Shown here one piece after another: positions 17,095 to 24,932 of a DNA stretch of 62,446 bases (position 1 is the first letter of the stretch; each line of letters opens with the position of its first letter). The notes beneath the pieces were generated by a model, which saw nothing but the letters and a program-made list of their open reading frames with translations, was not told the DNA's origin and ran no database searches. This DNA comes from Halobacteriales archaeon QS_4_69_31 (GTDB lineage: Archaea > Halobacteriota > Halobacteria > Halobacteriales > Haloarculaceae): contig PXRP01000019.1 in assembly GCA_003021655.1 (NCBI GenBank), forward strand, positions 1 through 62,446, written 5' to 3'. Position numbers and translations under genes: made by a program.

Positions 17095-17463
17095 ATGGAC
17101 CCGCTCGAGTGGCGCCACTCCGTGTTCGTGCTCGCGGGCGCGTGGGGGGTGACGACGGCCGCCGCGATCCTCGCGGCCGGCAGGGCAGGGGCGTCGGTCG
17201 GCGACGCGGTCCTCGCGCCGCTGTGGGTCGCCTCGGGCGTGGGCCTCCTCGCCTACGGGCCCGGCCGTCGCGGGCTGCGAGCCGTCGCCGTCTGCCTGGT
17301 CGTGGCCGGCCTGGCACGCGGGTGGGTGCTGCTCGCGGGCCTGGACGCCCTCGGGGTGGTCCCCGCGGCGGACGAACTGGCCGACGCGGCGGTACTGGTC
17401 GGGGTCTTGCTCCTGGTTTCCGATATCGCGGCGACCCGGCGGGTCGACGGGTCCAGCGAGTGA
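17095..17463 (+). CDS. Small membrane protein of unknown function
   Basis: 122 residues from the ATG at 17095; a GTG at 17074 would add seven residues. There are about four hydrophobic spans: SVFVLAGAWGVTTAAAILAA, GDAVLAPLWVASGVGLLAYG, AVAVCLVVAGLARGWVLLAG and AAVLVGVLLLVSDIAA. No motif is recognised. It follows the CPBP gene closely and may belong to the same transcript. Confidence 0.6.
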   Translation: MDPLEWRHSVFVLAGAWGVTTAAAILAAGRAGASVGDAVLAPLWVASGVGLLAYGPGRRGLRAVAVCLVVAGLARGWVLLAGLDALGVVPAADELADAAVLVGVLLLVSDIAATRRVDGSSE

Positions 17464-17464
17464 G

Positions 17465-17926
17465 TCAGAACCCTTCCAGCGACCGGAGTCGCTGTTCGAC
17501 CTTGGCGGGCGCGGCGCTTGGGCCGTCGCGGACGCGGTGGTCGGGGACGAGCAGCGGCGCGGGGTTGTCCGCCAGCGCCCGGCGGGCGAGTCGGCGGTCC
17601 GCGTCGTCGCCGGGGTCGAGACCGGCGGTCATCCCGACGAGTCGCTCGACGCTGACCTGCTCGCCGTAGGGGATCTCCCCGACTTTCTCCAGCACCCCCC
17701 GCTGGTCGGTCGGGACCGTCAGCGCGACGATGACGTCCCCGAACTCCTCCTCGTTCCCTTCGAGGTAGGTCCCGATGCGGTCGAGCAGTTCGTGGTCTGT
17801 TTCGGTGCCCTCCTCCGGTGACTGCGGGAACGACACCGAGATGACCCGGCCCTGGGCCTCGCCGAACTGGACGTAGCAGTCGAGGTAGTCCGACTCGCGC
17901 GCGAAGATCCCGGCCTCCTGGCTCAT
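17465..17926 (-). CDS. MGMT/alkyltransferase-like protein lacking the acceptor cysteine
   Basis: 153 residues. The C-terminal half has the Ada/MGMT DNA-binding layout: IPYGEQVSVERLVGM corresponds to the usual IPxGxxxxYxxLA, and NPAPLLVP to the strand before the active site. The active-site PCHRV is PDHRV here (P128, D129, H130, R131), so the alkyl-accepting Cys is an Asp. Known alkyltransferase-like (ATL) proteins also lack the Cys, bind alkylguanine and recruit nucleotide excision repair. I infer a comparable sensor role; whether alkylated DNA is bound is untested. Confidence 0.75.
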   Translation of the reverse strand: MSQEAGIFARESDYLDCYVQFGEAQGRVISVSFPQSPEEGTETDHELLDRIGTYLEGNEEEFGDVIVALTVPTDQRGVLEKVGEIPYGEQVSVERLVGMTAGLDPGDDADRRLARRALADNPAPLLVPDHRVRDGPSAAPAKVEQRLRSLEGF

Positions 17927-17978
17927 ATCACCCCTCCGTCCGGTCGAAAGTTGAAAGTGTGGTCCGGGTACGGTCAGT

Positions 17979-18179
17979 TCAGGCGCCGGCGTGGTCCTCT
18001 TCGAGTACCGCGACCCCGGCGGTGAGGACGCTGAACCCGGCGAGGATGATGACCCCGCCGACGATTATCAGGGGATGGAGCTCCTGGCCGGCGACGATGT
18101 CGACGCCGTACAGCAGCACGCCCAGCCCCACGAGACAGAGGAGGCTGGCGAACCCGAAGATGCGCGACTCGTTGACCAT
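17979..18179 (-). CDS. Small two-span membrane protein
   Basis: 66 residues from MVNESRIFGF at 18179. Two hydrophobic segments (IFGFASLLCLVGLGVLLYGV and PLIIVGGVIILAGFSVLTAG) are joined by a short polar loop; the C-terminus is acidic (LEEDHAGA). Longer in-frame starts add an Arg/Pro/Ala stretch that is unlikely to be coding. The protein type is widespread in haloarchaea; no function is known to me. Confidence 0.6.
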   Translation of the reverse strand: MVNESRIFGFASLLCLVGLGVLLYGVDIVAGQELHPLIIVGGVIILAGFSVLTAGVAVLEEDHAGA

Positions 18180-18406
18180 GTGCGGGGGTTCGCCGGCGCG
18201 ACCAAAAATACACCGGTGTCGGTCGGACCCGGCTCCCCGACTGCTCGGCGACCGCCGCGCCGCCCTCCAGAGCGTACCCCAGTCCCCGGCCGCCGGGGCA
18301 CCGGCCCGCTGGACAGTAGCTCCCAGGGCACCGGCCCGTGGGGCGGCGGGCGGTGGGGTAGTAGCTCGCGGGGCGGCGGCTCGCAGTGTGGTGGCTCGCC
18401 GGACGG

Positions 18407-19006
18407 TCACTCGACGGGGTCGGAGCCGCGGCCGACGACGCGGTCGGGTTCGGGCGGGCACTCCCAGTCGGTCGTCAGTTCCAGCAGCTGGACGAGCATG
18501 TTCGCGGTGGCCCCCCAGACGGTGTAGCCGCCGACGTGGAGGTAGTGGAGCCGTATCTCGCCGTAGTGTGGGTGGTCGCGGCGCTCGCTCTCGTAGTTAC
18601 CGCGGTCGGTCAGCCCGGCCACCGGGAGGACGGCGATCTCCGCGACCTCCCGGTCGCAGGGGACGTACTCGCGGTCGGGGATCCGGCCGACGAACGGCCG
18701 CACCTGGTAGTCGGTGACCGTCCGGATGTCGTCCAGGCGGCCGACCACCTCTACCTCGTCGGCCCGGAGGCCGACCTCCTCGTCGGCCTCCCGGAGCGCC
18801 GTCGCCAGCAGGCCCTCGTCCTCGGGTTCGCGGCCGCCGCCGGGGAAACTCATCTGGCCCGGGTGGTCGGTCAGGTCCTCCGCGCGCTTGGTGAACAGGA
18901 CGTGTGCGTCGCCGTCGCGGGTGAGCACCGGCGCCAGGACCGCGGCCTCCCGCGCCTCTCCGGTGACGGCGGTGGCCTCGTGGGCGGCCACCCGCGACAG
19001 GTCCAT
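18407..19006 (-). CDS. Nudix hydrolase (CoA pyrophosphatase-like)
   Basis: 199 residues from MDLSRVAAHEATAV at 19006. The Nudix box is complete: GGGREPEDEGLLATALREAD followed by EEVGL. The upstream KRAEDLTDHPGQMSFPGG matches the LTxHxGQxxFPGG motif of the CoA/acyl-CoA pyrophosphatase (NudL/YeaB) subgroup, which cleaves CoA to phosphopantetheine and 3',5'-ADP. The C-terminal segment GATANMLVQLLEL also fits. CoA turnover is therefore a good guess. Confidence 0.88.
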   Translation of the reverse strand: MDLSRVAAHEATAVTGEAREAAVLAPVLTRDGDAHVLFTKRAEDLTDHPGQMSFPGGGREPEDEGLLATALREADEEVGLRADEVEVVGRLDDIRTVTDYQVRPFVGRIPDREYVPCDREVAEIAVLPVAGLTDRGNYESERRDHPHYGEIRLHYLHVGGYTVWGATANMLVQLLELTTDWECPPEPDRVVGRGSDPVE

Positions 19007-19077
19007 ACCCGTGCAGACGGGACGGATCGTCTTAATTGGCCCGCTCAGGGACGGCAATCGATTCCCTCGAGGGAAAC

Positions 19078-19533
19078 TCACTCGGCGCCGAGGCGCTCCC
19101 GGATGGCGGCCGCGTCGACGGGGCCCCAGGTTTCGAGGTCGTAGCTGAGGTCGACGAGTGTGGCGGTCCGTTCGGTGTCGTCTTCGGACAGTGCGGCGTC
19201 GGCGTCGGCGGCGAGTTTCGCCAACGCGGCCTCGGCGGCGGTCTCGCGGTCGACCGACCGCTCGGGGACGTCCATGATGTGCGGGAGGTCGGTCGCACCG
19301 TCGGGCAGCGCCGGGAACGCGGCCGGGCCGGAGACCAGCAGTTCGGGGTCGTCGCCGACGGCGACGAGGCGGTAGCTATCGAGCGCCGCCCCGACGGCGT
19401 CGGCGACGGCCTCGGGGTCGTGGTCGTCGCCGCGCTTGAACGCGAGTTCCTCGACGGCCCCGTCGAGTTCCGCCCGCGTCAGCCCGCCGAACAGGTCGAC
19501 TATCCCCGCCAGGTCGTCGCCCGAGAGCTCCAT
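19078..19533 (-). CDS. Conserved haloarchaeal protein of unknown function
   Basis: 151 residues from MELSGDDLAGIVDLFGGL at 19533. The protein is soluble and acidic. It begins with an LTRAELDGAVEELAFKRG helical pair and a DPEAVADAVGAALD helix, then a beta strand YRLVAVGDDPELLVSGP. The end, RTATLVDLSYDLETWGPVD, looks like a small helical domain. No catalytic motif is visible. I recall similar proteins in many haloarchaea but no characterised member. It overlaps nothing and lies 71 nt upstream of the Nudix gene on the same strand. Confidence 0.6.
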   Translation of the reverse strand: MELSGDDLAGIVDLFGGLTRAELDGAVEELAFKRGDDHDPEAVADAVGAALDSYRLVAVGDDPELLVSGPAAFPALPDGATDLPHIMDVPERSVDRETAAEAALAKLAADADAALSEDDTERTATLVDLSYDLETWGPVDAAAIRERLGAE

Positions 19534-19822
19534 ACCCGTCCGCACGGAGTCGACCCCTTTCAGCGTTCGGGCCTGATTCGGGGTAGTGCGAACTGGGGAC
19601 GGGCCGTTCCTGCGGGGTGTCGTCTCGACAGCGGTCCAGCAGACTCCCGCCCATACAGATGGCTGACCCAGCCGACACGGGCGGGACTGGCGCGGGCGCT
19701 TCGGGGCGGTCGAACAGGGGCGAGCGGTCGTATTCAGTGTGATCGCTCGTGCTACGCCGGGAGGTTCGCACTGCCTGGTCCGGTCCCGACAAGTCAAGCC
19801 CGTCGAGTCCGAAGGGCCGTCG

Positions 19823-20917
19823 ATGACACGGGACCTGCGCATCGAGCCGCCGCCGCGGGTGGTCGACGCCTCGCTGCTGGTGGCGGTGGTGGTCCTGATT
19901 GCGACAGGGCTGGTGAGCCTGGTCTCCGGGCGGCCGACCGGGGCGTGGGTGTTCGACGTCCACGCCGTGGCCGGCCTGTCGACGGTCGTCCTGCTGGCCT
20001 GGAAGCTCCGCCGGGTGCGCCACCGCGTCGCGCCCGACCGGCTGACCGTCACGCGCGGGCTGTCGGTCCTGCTGGCGGCGGCCGCGACGGCCGCCCTGGC
20101 GACCGGCGTCTGGTGGGTCTTGGGCGGGGGCCTGGACCTGGGTCCGTGGGGACTGCTGAACCTCCACATCGGCCTCGGGCTGGCGGTTCCGGTCCTGCTC
20201 GTCGTCCACCTCCGCCGGCGGTTCTCGCTGCCGCGCCGCGAGGCGGTCGAGGACCGCCGCAACGCGTTGCGCTACGCGGCGCTGGTGGGCGCGGGCGCGC
20301 TCGCCTGGCAGAGCCAGGAGGCGACCAACCGCGCGCTCGACACCGCCGGCGCCGACCGGCGGTTCACCGGGTCCCGCGAGGACGGCAGCGACGACGGCAA
20401 CCGCTTCCCCGTCACCTCCTGGGTCGCCGACGACCCCGACCCCGTCGACGTCGAGGAGTGGACGCTGGACGTGACCGGTCGCGCCGCCTCGGAGCGGTCG
20501 CTGTCGTACGCGGACCTGACCCCCGGCGCCTCGGGCGAGGCCCCGGGCGAGGGCGCGCCCCGCTCCCAGCGGCGGGCGGTCCTGGACTGTACGAGCGGCT
20601 GGTACTCCGAGCACGACTGGGAGGGCGTCCGCGTGGGCGACCTGCTGGCGCTCGTCGAACCGGCTGACGGGGCGGCGTGGGTCCAGTTCCGCTCGGTGAC
20701 CGGCTACCGGTTCAGCCTCCCGATCGAGGAGGCCGGGGACGCGCTGCTGGCCACGCACGTCGACGGCGAGTCCCTCTCACACGGCCACGGCGCGCCCGCC
20801 CGCCTCGTCGCGCCCGGGCGCCGCGGCTTCCAGTGGGTCAAGTGGGTCGGGGAGGTCCGGCTGACCCGCCGGCGCGAACTCGGCGAGTGGGTCGCCATCT
20901 TCGTCAGCGGCGCCTAG
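19823..20917 (+). CDS. Membrane-anchored molybdopterin (sulfite oxidase-type) oxidoreductase
   Basis: 364 residues from MTRDLRIEPP at 19823. Residues 12-162 hold four or five membrane spans with conserved-looking histidines (H47, H115, H129), resembling a b-type heme anchor. The rest is a sulfite-oxidase-fold molybdopterin domain; the Mo-binding cysteine is C256 in LDCTSGWYSEHDW, and RLVAPGRRGFQWVKW is the matching C-terminal motif. Bacterial MsrPQ has the same two parts as separate proteins; here they appear fused. Probable role: reduction of S- or N-oxides or oxidation of sulfite at the membrane. The heme is inferred. Confidence 0.8.
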   Translation: MTRDLRIEPPPRVVDASLLVAVVVLIATGLVSLVSGRPTGAWVFDVHAVAGLSTVVLLAWKLRRVRHRVAPDRLTVTRGLSVLLAAAATAALATGVWWVLGGGLDLGPWGLLNLHIGLGLAVPVLLVVHLRRRFSLPRREAVEDRRNALRYAALVGAGALAWQSQEATNRALDTAGADRRFTGSREDGSDDGNRFPVTSWVADDPDPVDVEEWTLDVTGRAASERSLSYADLTPGASGEAPGEGAPRSQRRAVLDCTSGWYSEHDWEGVRVGDLLALVEPADGAAWVQFRSVTGYRFSLPIEEAGDALLATHVDGESLSHGHGAPARLVAPGRRGFQWVKWVGEVRLTRRRELGEWVAIFVSGA

Positions 20918-21564
20918 AGGAACGCCCGCAGTATCTCGAAGAGGTCGGCGCCGTCGTCCTCGTAGTGGACGGGGACGAACCCGGCGGCGCGGGCGGCTTC
21001 GACGTCTGACTCGTAGCTGTCGCCGACCATGACGTACTCGTCGGCCGGGAGGCGCTCGCGGACAGCGGCGTAGGGCTCGCCGCTTCGTTTGTGGCCGCCG
21101 ACGTCGTAGGAGACGACCGTCTCCTCGACGGCGTCATAGAGGCCGTGGTGGGTCAGTTTCCGGCGCTGCCGGTCGCCCACGCCGTCGGTGACGACGGCCA
21201 CGCGCGTCTCGGCGTCGGCCGCGAACGCGTCGAGACAGTCCCTGGCCGCCGGGGTGACGGTCGTGGCCGCGAGTTCCGCCTCGACGTGGGCCGCGACCAG
21301 CTCGTCGACGGTCACGTCCGCGAGCGCCCGGTCCGGGACCGCCCCGGTCTCGCGGGCCCGTTCGAGTGCGGCCGCCATCCCGGCGTGGTAGGGGTCGGGT
21401 TCCAGCGCCCGGAACGCGTCGAGGAAGGCGTCGGTGTAGCGCCCGACCAGCGCCTCCGGGGCGGTCCCGAGACCCGTTTCGAGTGCCGCCGCGGTCACGG
21501 CGTCGAACGAGCGGTCGTAGCCGACGAGCGTCCCGTCGAGGTCGAAACAGATTGCAGTCGTCAT
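20914..21564 (-). CDS. HAD-family phosphatase
   Basis: 216 residues. Motif I is CFDLDGTLVG (nucleophile D8, acid D10), the cap domain is helical (residues 15-90), motif II is VAVVTDG, and motif III/IV is KRSGEPYA then VMVGDSYESDVEAARAAG. This is a class IA HAD hydrolase, probably a phosphatase for a small phospho-metabolite. Its start overlaps the stop of the upstream RNA-binding gene by 4 nt, the last gene of a three-gene operon. Confidence 0.88.
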   Translation of the reverse strand: MTTAICFDLDGTLVGYDRSFDAVTAAALETGLGTAPEALVGRYTDAFLDAFRALEPDPYHAGMAAALERARETGAVPDRALADVTVDELVAAHVEAELAATTVTPAARDCLDAFAADAETRVAVVTDGVGDRQRRKLTHHGLYDAVEETVVSYDVGGHKRSGEPYAAVRERLPADEYVMVGDSYESDVEAARAAGFVPVHYEDDGADLFEILRAFL

Positions 21565-21980
21565 GCGCCGGGGTCTATCGGTCGGCCGTCCCGCGTCGGC
21601 GGCGCGACGTGGTCGATGTACGACTCGGCGTCGGGATCGCTCACGCGGACGCGGACGTGTATCTCGCCGAGTTCGTCCGGGTCGCCCACGGCGAAGTTGA
21701 CGACGCCCTCGAAGGCCGCCTGTTTCTTGAGGTCGAACGAGAAGGCGTCGCCCGACAACGTCTCGAAGAAGACCCCGCGTGCGGTGTCGAGGATCTCCTG
21801 GCGGTGGAGTTGCTCGGAGAACTGCTCCATGTCGTGGGTCGTCGCCAGCAACTCGCCGTGGCGGTGCTCGACGTCGGCGGTCGGGAAGAGGTTCGTGATG
21901 GCGTCAGCGACCCTGTCGGTCACCTCCGTGTCGTAGACCGGCGCCGTGACCTGGACGTCGACGCTGTAGACGGTACTCAC
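21561..21980 (-). CDS. RNA-binding domain protein (UPF0201/COG1325-1931 type)
   Basis: 139 residues. The N-terminal segment STVYSVDVQVTAPVYDTEVT and the middle EILDTARGVFFE, FDLKKQAAFEGVVNFA match the archaeal RNA-binding dsRBD-like family often found beside AAA-type kinases. It overlaps both neighbours by 4 nt (ATGA-type junctions), so the three genes are translationally coupled. The conserved pairing in archaea suggests a shared role in RNA or coenzyme metabolism; none is proven. Confidence 0.8.
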   Translation of the reverse strand: MSTVYSVDVQVTAPVYDTEVTDRVADAITNLFPTADVEHRHGELLATTHDMEQFSEQLHRQEILDTARGVFFETLSGDAFSFDLKKQAAFEGVVNFAVGDPDELGEIHVRVRVSDPDAESYIDHVAPPTRDGRPIDPGA

Positions 21981-22642
21981 GGGTCGTCTCCCCTCCCGGC
22001 CGTGTCGGTGGGTTCCGCTGTCCGACCACGGTTGGTCGCCCCGTCTCCCCCGGTGTGGTCGGTCGTCGTGACCGTCTCGCGGGACGCGACGGCACCGGGG
22101 CCGTCCTCGACGAGCGCGCGGACCGTCTCCCGGAACGCCGCGAGCGTGCCGGTGTTGTCGACGGTGAGGTCGGCCATCTCGATGGCGTCGTCCATGCCGA
22201 ACCCCTTCTCGCGCTCGTCGCGCTCTGCGAGCGATTCCCCGCCCTCGTCGGCGCCGGCGTCACGCCCCCGGAGGTCGAGGCGCCCGGCGCGCGTCTCGAA
22301 GGGCACGTGGACGGCCACGAGCAGGAACCCCTCGCCGAAGGCCTCGACGAACCGTTCGACCTCCACGTCCGAGCGGATGCCGTCGACCAGGACGGTGTCG
22401 TGGTCCGCCAGGTGGTCCTCGATGGCGGGCAGCGACTCCCGGGCGATGGCGTCGGGGCCGCCTTCCTCGCGGAGCGCCTGTGCGACCTCTCCGTGGTGGG
22501 TCGCCGGGTCAAGCCCCCGGTCGCGACACGCCTGGCGGACCACGTCGCCCATCGTCACCACCGGCACGCCCGCCTCGCGCGCGACGGCGGCGGCCTCGCT
22601 TTTCCCGCTGCCCGGCAGGCCGACGATCCCGATGACTGTCAT
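21977..22642 (-). CDS. P-loop kinase, dephospho-CoA kinase-like (UPF0200)
   Basis: 221 residues. Walker A is GLPGSGKS at residues 8-15. VDGIRSDVEVERF and the adenylate-kinase-like VPFETRAGRLDLRGRDAG follow. The C-terminal 45 residues are Asp/Gly/Thr-rich and disordered. It is the archaeal AAA/UPF0200 family, related to CoaE but without clear proof of dephospho-CoA kinase activity. It is the first gene of the overlapping operon ending at 20914 and is divergent from the P450. Confidence 0.85.
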   Translation of the reverse strand: MTVIGIVGLPGSGKSEAAAVAREAGVPVVTMGDVVRQACRDRGLDPATHHGEVAQALREEGGPDAIARESLPAIEDHLADHDTVLVDGIRSDVEVERFVEAFGEGFLLVAVHVPFETRAGRLDLRGRDAGADEGGESLAERDEREKGFGMDDAIEMADLTVDNTGTLAAFRETVRALVEDGPGAVASRETVTTTDHTGGDGATNRGRTAEPTDTAGRGDDP

Positions 22643-22694
22643 CGCTCCCGTCTACTGCCAGGCCGCGCATAAGAACTGCGTCTCGCTTCCCGAC

Positions 22695-22700
22695 TTATAA
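22695..22700. promoter_or_regulatory. TTATAA in the kinase/P450 divergent promoter
   Basis: CTTATAAAC is the strongest TATA-like word between the two divergent start codons (22642 and 22759). TTATAA is palindromic and could serve either direction; spacing (about 60 nt to the P450 ATG) would give a leader of about 35 nt. Confidence 0.45.
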
Positions 22701-22758
22701 ACGACCGGGCGTGTCGGGCCGAACGTGCTTGTGGGTCGGGTCCGTAGGGCAGTACGTC

Positions 22759-24123
22759 ATGGCAGGCAGTGTCTCCGGGGACGGCGCCGCCGAGGACAGC
22801 GACGCGGGACCACCCGGCCCGGACGGGTGGCCGCTGGTCGGGAACACGCTCTCGTTTCTGCGGGACCCGGTCGCGTTCTACGAGCGGTGCGGGAGCTACG
22901 ACTCGGACGTGGTGAGCTACTCGGTCGCGGGGGCCGACGGCTACATGCTGACCCGCCCCGAGGACATCCAGCGCGTGCTCGTCGACGAGGCCGACGACTA
23001 CCGCCGCGCGCAGGTCATCCAGGACTCGCTGGGCGAACTCGCGGAGGGCGGTCTCTTCCTCGCGGAGGGCGAGAAGTGGCGCCGCGAGCGGACGGCCCTC
23101 CAGCCCGCCTTCTACCGGGACCGCATCGAGACCTACGCCGAGATGATGATCCGGTACGCGCGGGCCCGCGCCGACGCGTGGACGGCGGGCGAGACCGTCA
23201 CCGCGACCGACGAGATGCGGACGCTCACGCTCGAGATCCTGGCCAAGACGCTGCTCGACGTCGACATCCGCGGACAGGAGTCCGACATCGGCGAGGCCGC
23301 CGACGCCATCACCGATCACTTCGACGCCGGGTCCGTCTCGGCGCTGCTCCCGCTGTGGGTGCCCACGCCCGCCAACCGCCGCGCGAAACGCGCGCTCGCA
23401 CGGTTCGAGGAGACCATCGAGGAGATGGTCGCGGCCCGGCGGGCGGGCGACGACGACCCCGGGGACCTGCTGTCGATACTGCTCGACGTGGAGTTCGAGG
23501 ACGGCTCGACGCTCTCGGAGCAGGACGTCCGCGACCACCTCTTCACGTTCCTGGTCGCCGGCCACGAGACCACCGCACTGACCCTGTCGTACGCCCTCTT
23601 TTTGCTCGCGAACCACCCGGACCAACAGGCCCGCCTCCACGGGGAACTCGACGACGTCCTTGGCGACGACCCGCCGACCGCGGCGGCGCTGTTCGAGATG
23701 GACTACCTCGGCAACGTCGTCGACGAGGCACTCCGGCTCTACCCGCCGGCCTACACCATCTTCCGGGAGCCCACCCGGGACGTGACCGTCCGGGGGTACG
23801 ATATCCCGGCGGGGGCGACGCTGTCGATGCCCCAGTATATCGTCCACCGCGACGAGCGGTGGTACGACAAGCCCGACGCCTTCCGGCCCGACCGCTGGCG
23901 CGAGGGCCGCGAGGCCCGACCCGACTACGCTTACTACCCCTTTGGCGGCGGCCCGCGTCACTGCATCGGGATGCGCTTTGCCCGCATGGAGGCCCAGCTC
24001 GTCCTGGCGTCGCTAGCGGGGCGGTTCGCGTTCGAACCCGGCACCGAACCGCCGCTGGACCTCTCGATGCAGGTCACGCTCCAGCCCGAGACCGACATTG
24101 AGGTCCGACTGGCCGAGCGCTGA
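22759..24123 (+). CDS. Cytochrome P450
   Basis: 454 residues from MAGSVSGDGA at 22759. Diagnostic motifs are the I-helix AGHETTALT, the K-helix EALRLYP (ExxR), and the heme loop YYPFGGGPRHCIG with the axial cysteine, followed by RFARMEAQLVLA. N-terminal PPGPDGWPLVGNTLSFLRDP is the usual proline-rich start. There is no membrane anchor. Soluble haloarchaeal P450s exist (the CYP174 group), but I see no ferredoxin or ferredoxin reductase next to it. The substrate is unknown; carotenoid, retinoid or terpenoid hydroxylation is possible. Confidence 0.95.
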   Translation: MAGSVSGDGAAEDSDAGPPGPDGWPLVGNTLSFLRDPVAFYERCGSYDSDVVSYSVAGADGYMLTRPEDIQRVLVDEADDYRRAQVIQDSLGELAEGGLFLAEGEKWRRERTALQPAFYRDRIETYAEMMIRYARARADAWTAGETVTATDEMRTLTLEILAKTLLDVDIRGQESDIGEAADAITDHFDAGSVSALLPLWVPTPANRRAKRALARFEETIEEMVAARRAGDDDPGDLLSILLDVEFEDGSTLSEQDVRDHLFTFLVAGHETTALTLSYALFLLANHPDQQARLHGELDDVLGDDPPTAAALFEMDYLGNVVDEALRLYPPAYTIFREPTRDVTVRGYDIPAGATLSMPQYIVHRDERWYDKPDAFRPDRWREGREARPDYAYYPFGGGPRHCIGMRFARMEAQLVLASLAGRFAFEPGTEPPLDLSMQVTLQPETDIEVRLAER

Positions 24124-24932
24124 ACCGGCCAGGCCGGGACCCTACTCTTCATCCGTCCGCGCCCGGCCTCTCCCGGTCAGATAGACCGGGCGGAGGCGGT
24201 CGGGTACGGGACCGTCGCGGTGGTCGTCGTCTTCCTGGCGTCGGTCGCGCTCAGCGAGGTGACCGCCGGGTCGCGACGGCGACCGAACGCCGGCGGCGAT
24301 ACGGTTCTGAAACGATAGGATGGGATGGTCCGCCGTGAGGCGGGAGCGGGAGCGTGTGACCTGCCGCGCCCCCGGCACGACTCTCTGGAACACCGCGACT
24401 GATAAAAGGCCGTCAGACTCCGGGCAGACAACCGGCAGACGTCGGGCGATTTCGAGGTGAAACGGGGGTGGCGCAGGAGGTCCCGCGCACGCTAGCGGGC
24501 GCGTGTCTCGCACCGGGCCGGAACGGATTCGTATATATTCCCCGAGATGGATGGTTACCCACCTCTCACTTCGACGGATCCTGTTTGCCCGCTCGAACGA
24601 CGCGGGCGGCCCGTTAGGTGCCCGTCAAGGACGACACAGGCGGGCCCGGACGCGCTTCCCGCCGTCCGGAGCCACCCACAGCCGTCCGCTCTTGTTACAA
24701 ATACCGGCAGATTTATGTGGAATTAGTGGATACAGACGAACCGAAACGAGAAAAATACAGACAATACCTGGGCAAACAGCCGAGATAAAACACGTTTGCC
24801 CATCGAGCGGCGTTCGACGCCGGCGCGGATATAGAGGCGTATGTATCCCTATTATTCCCTAATTCGGGTTTAATAGACCCGTCGTCCTTGAGGGATAGCC
24901 TCATAATGGAGGGGCTGATAGCGTCGGCACAT
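24124..24932. other. Long intergenic region before glutamate synthase
   Basis: About 810 nt. The left part contains, in the P450 frame after its stop, a membrane-span-like peptide (GTVAVVVVFLASVALSEVTA) ending at 24319, with no good start codon; it may be a gene relic. From about 24700 the sequence becomes AT-rich, with GTATATATTC at about 24531-24540 and TTTAATAG near 24870. I infer that the latter is the gltB promoter. Several short ORFs here are basic and not haloarchaeal in composition, so I do not call them. Confidence 0.4.

Noticed and set aside
24142..24862. Several 80-125-codon frames in the gap before glutamate synthase
   Set aside because: They are rich in Arg, Pro and Ser and have poor codon bias, unlike acidic haloarchaeal proteins; no start with a promoter or ribosome-binding site fits.
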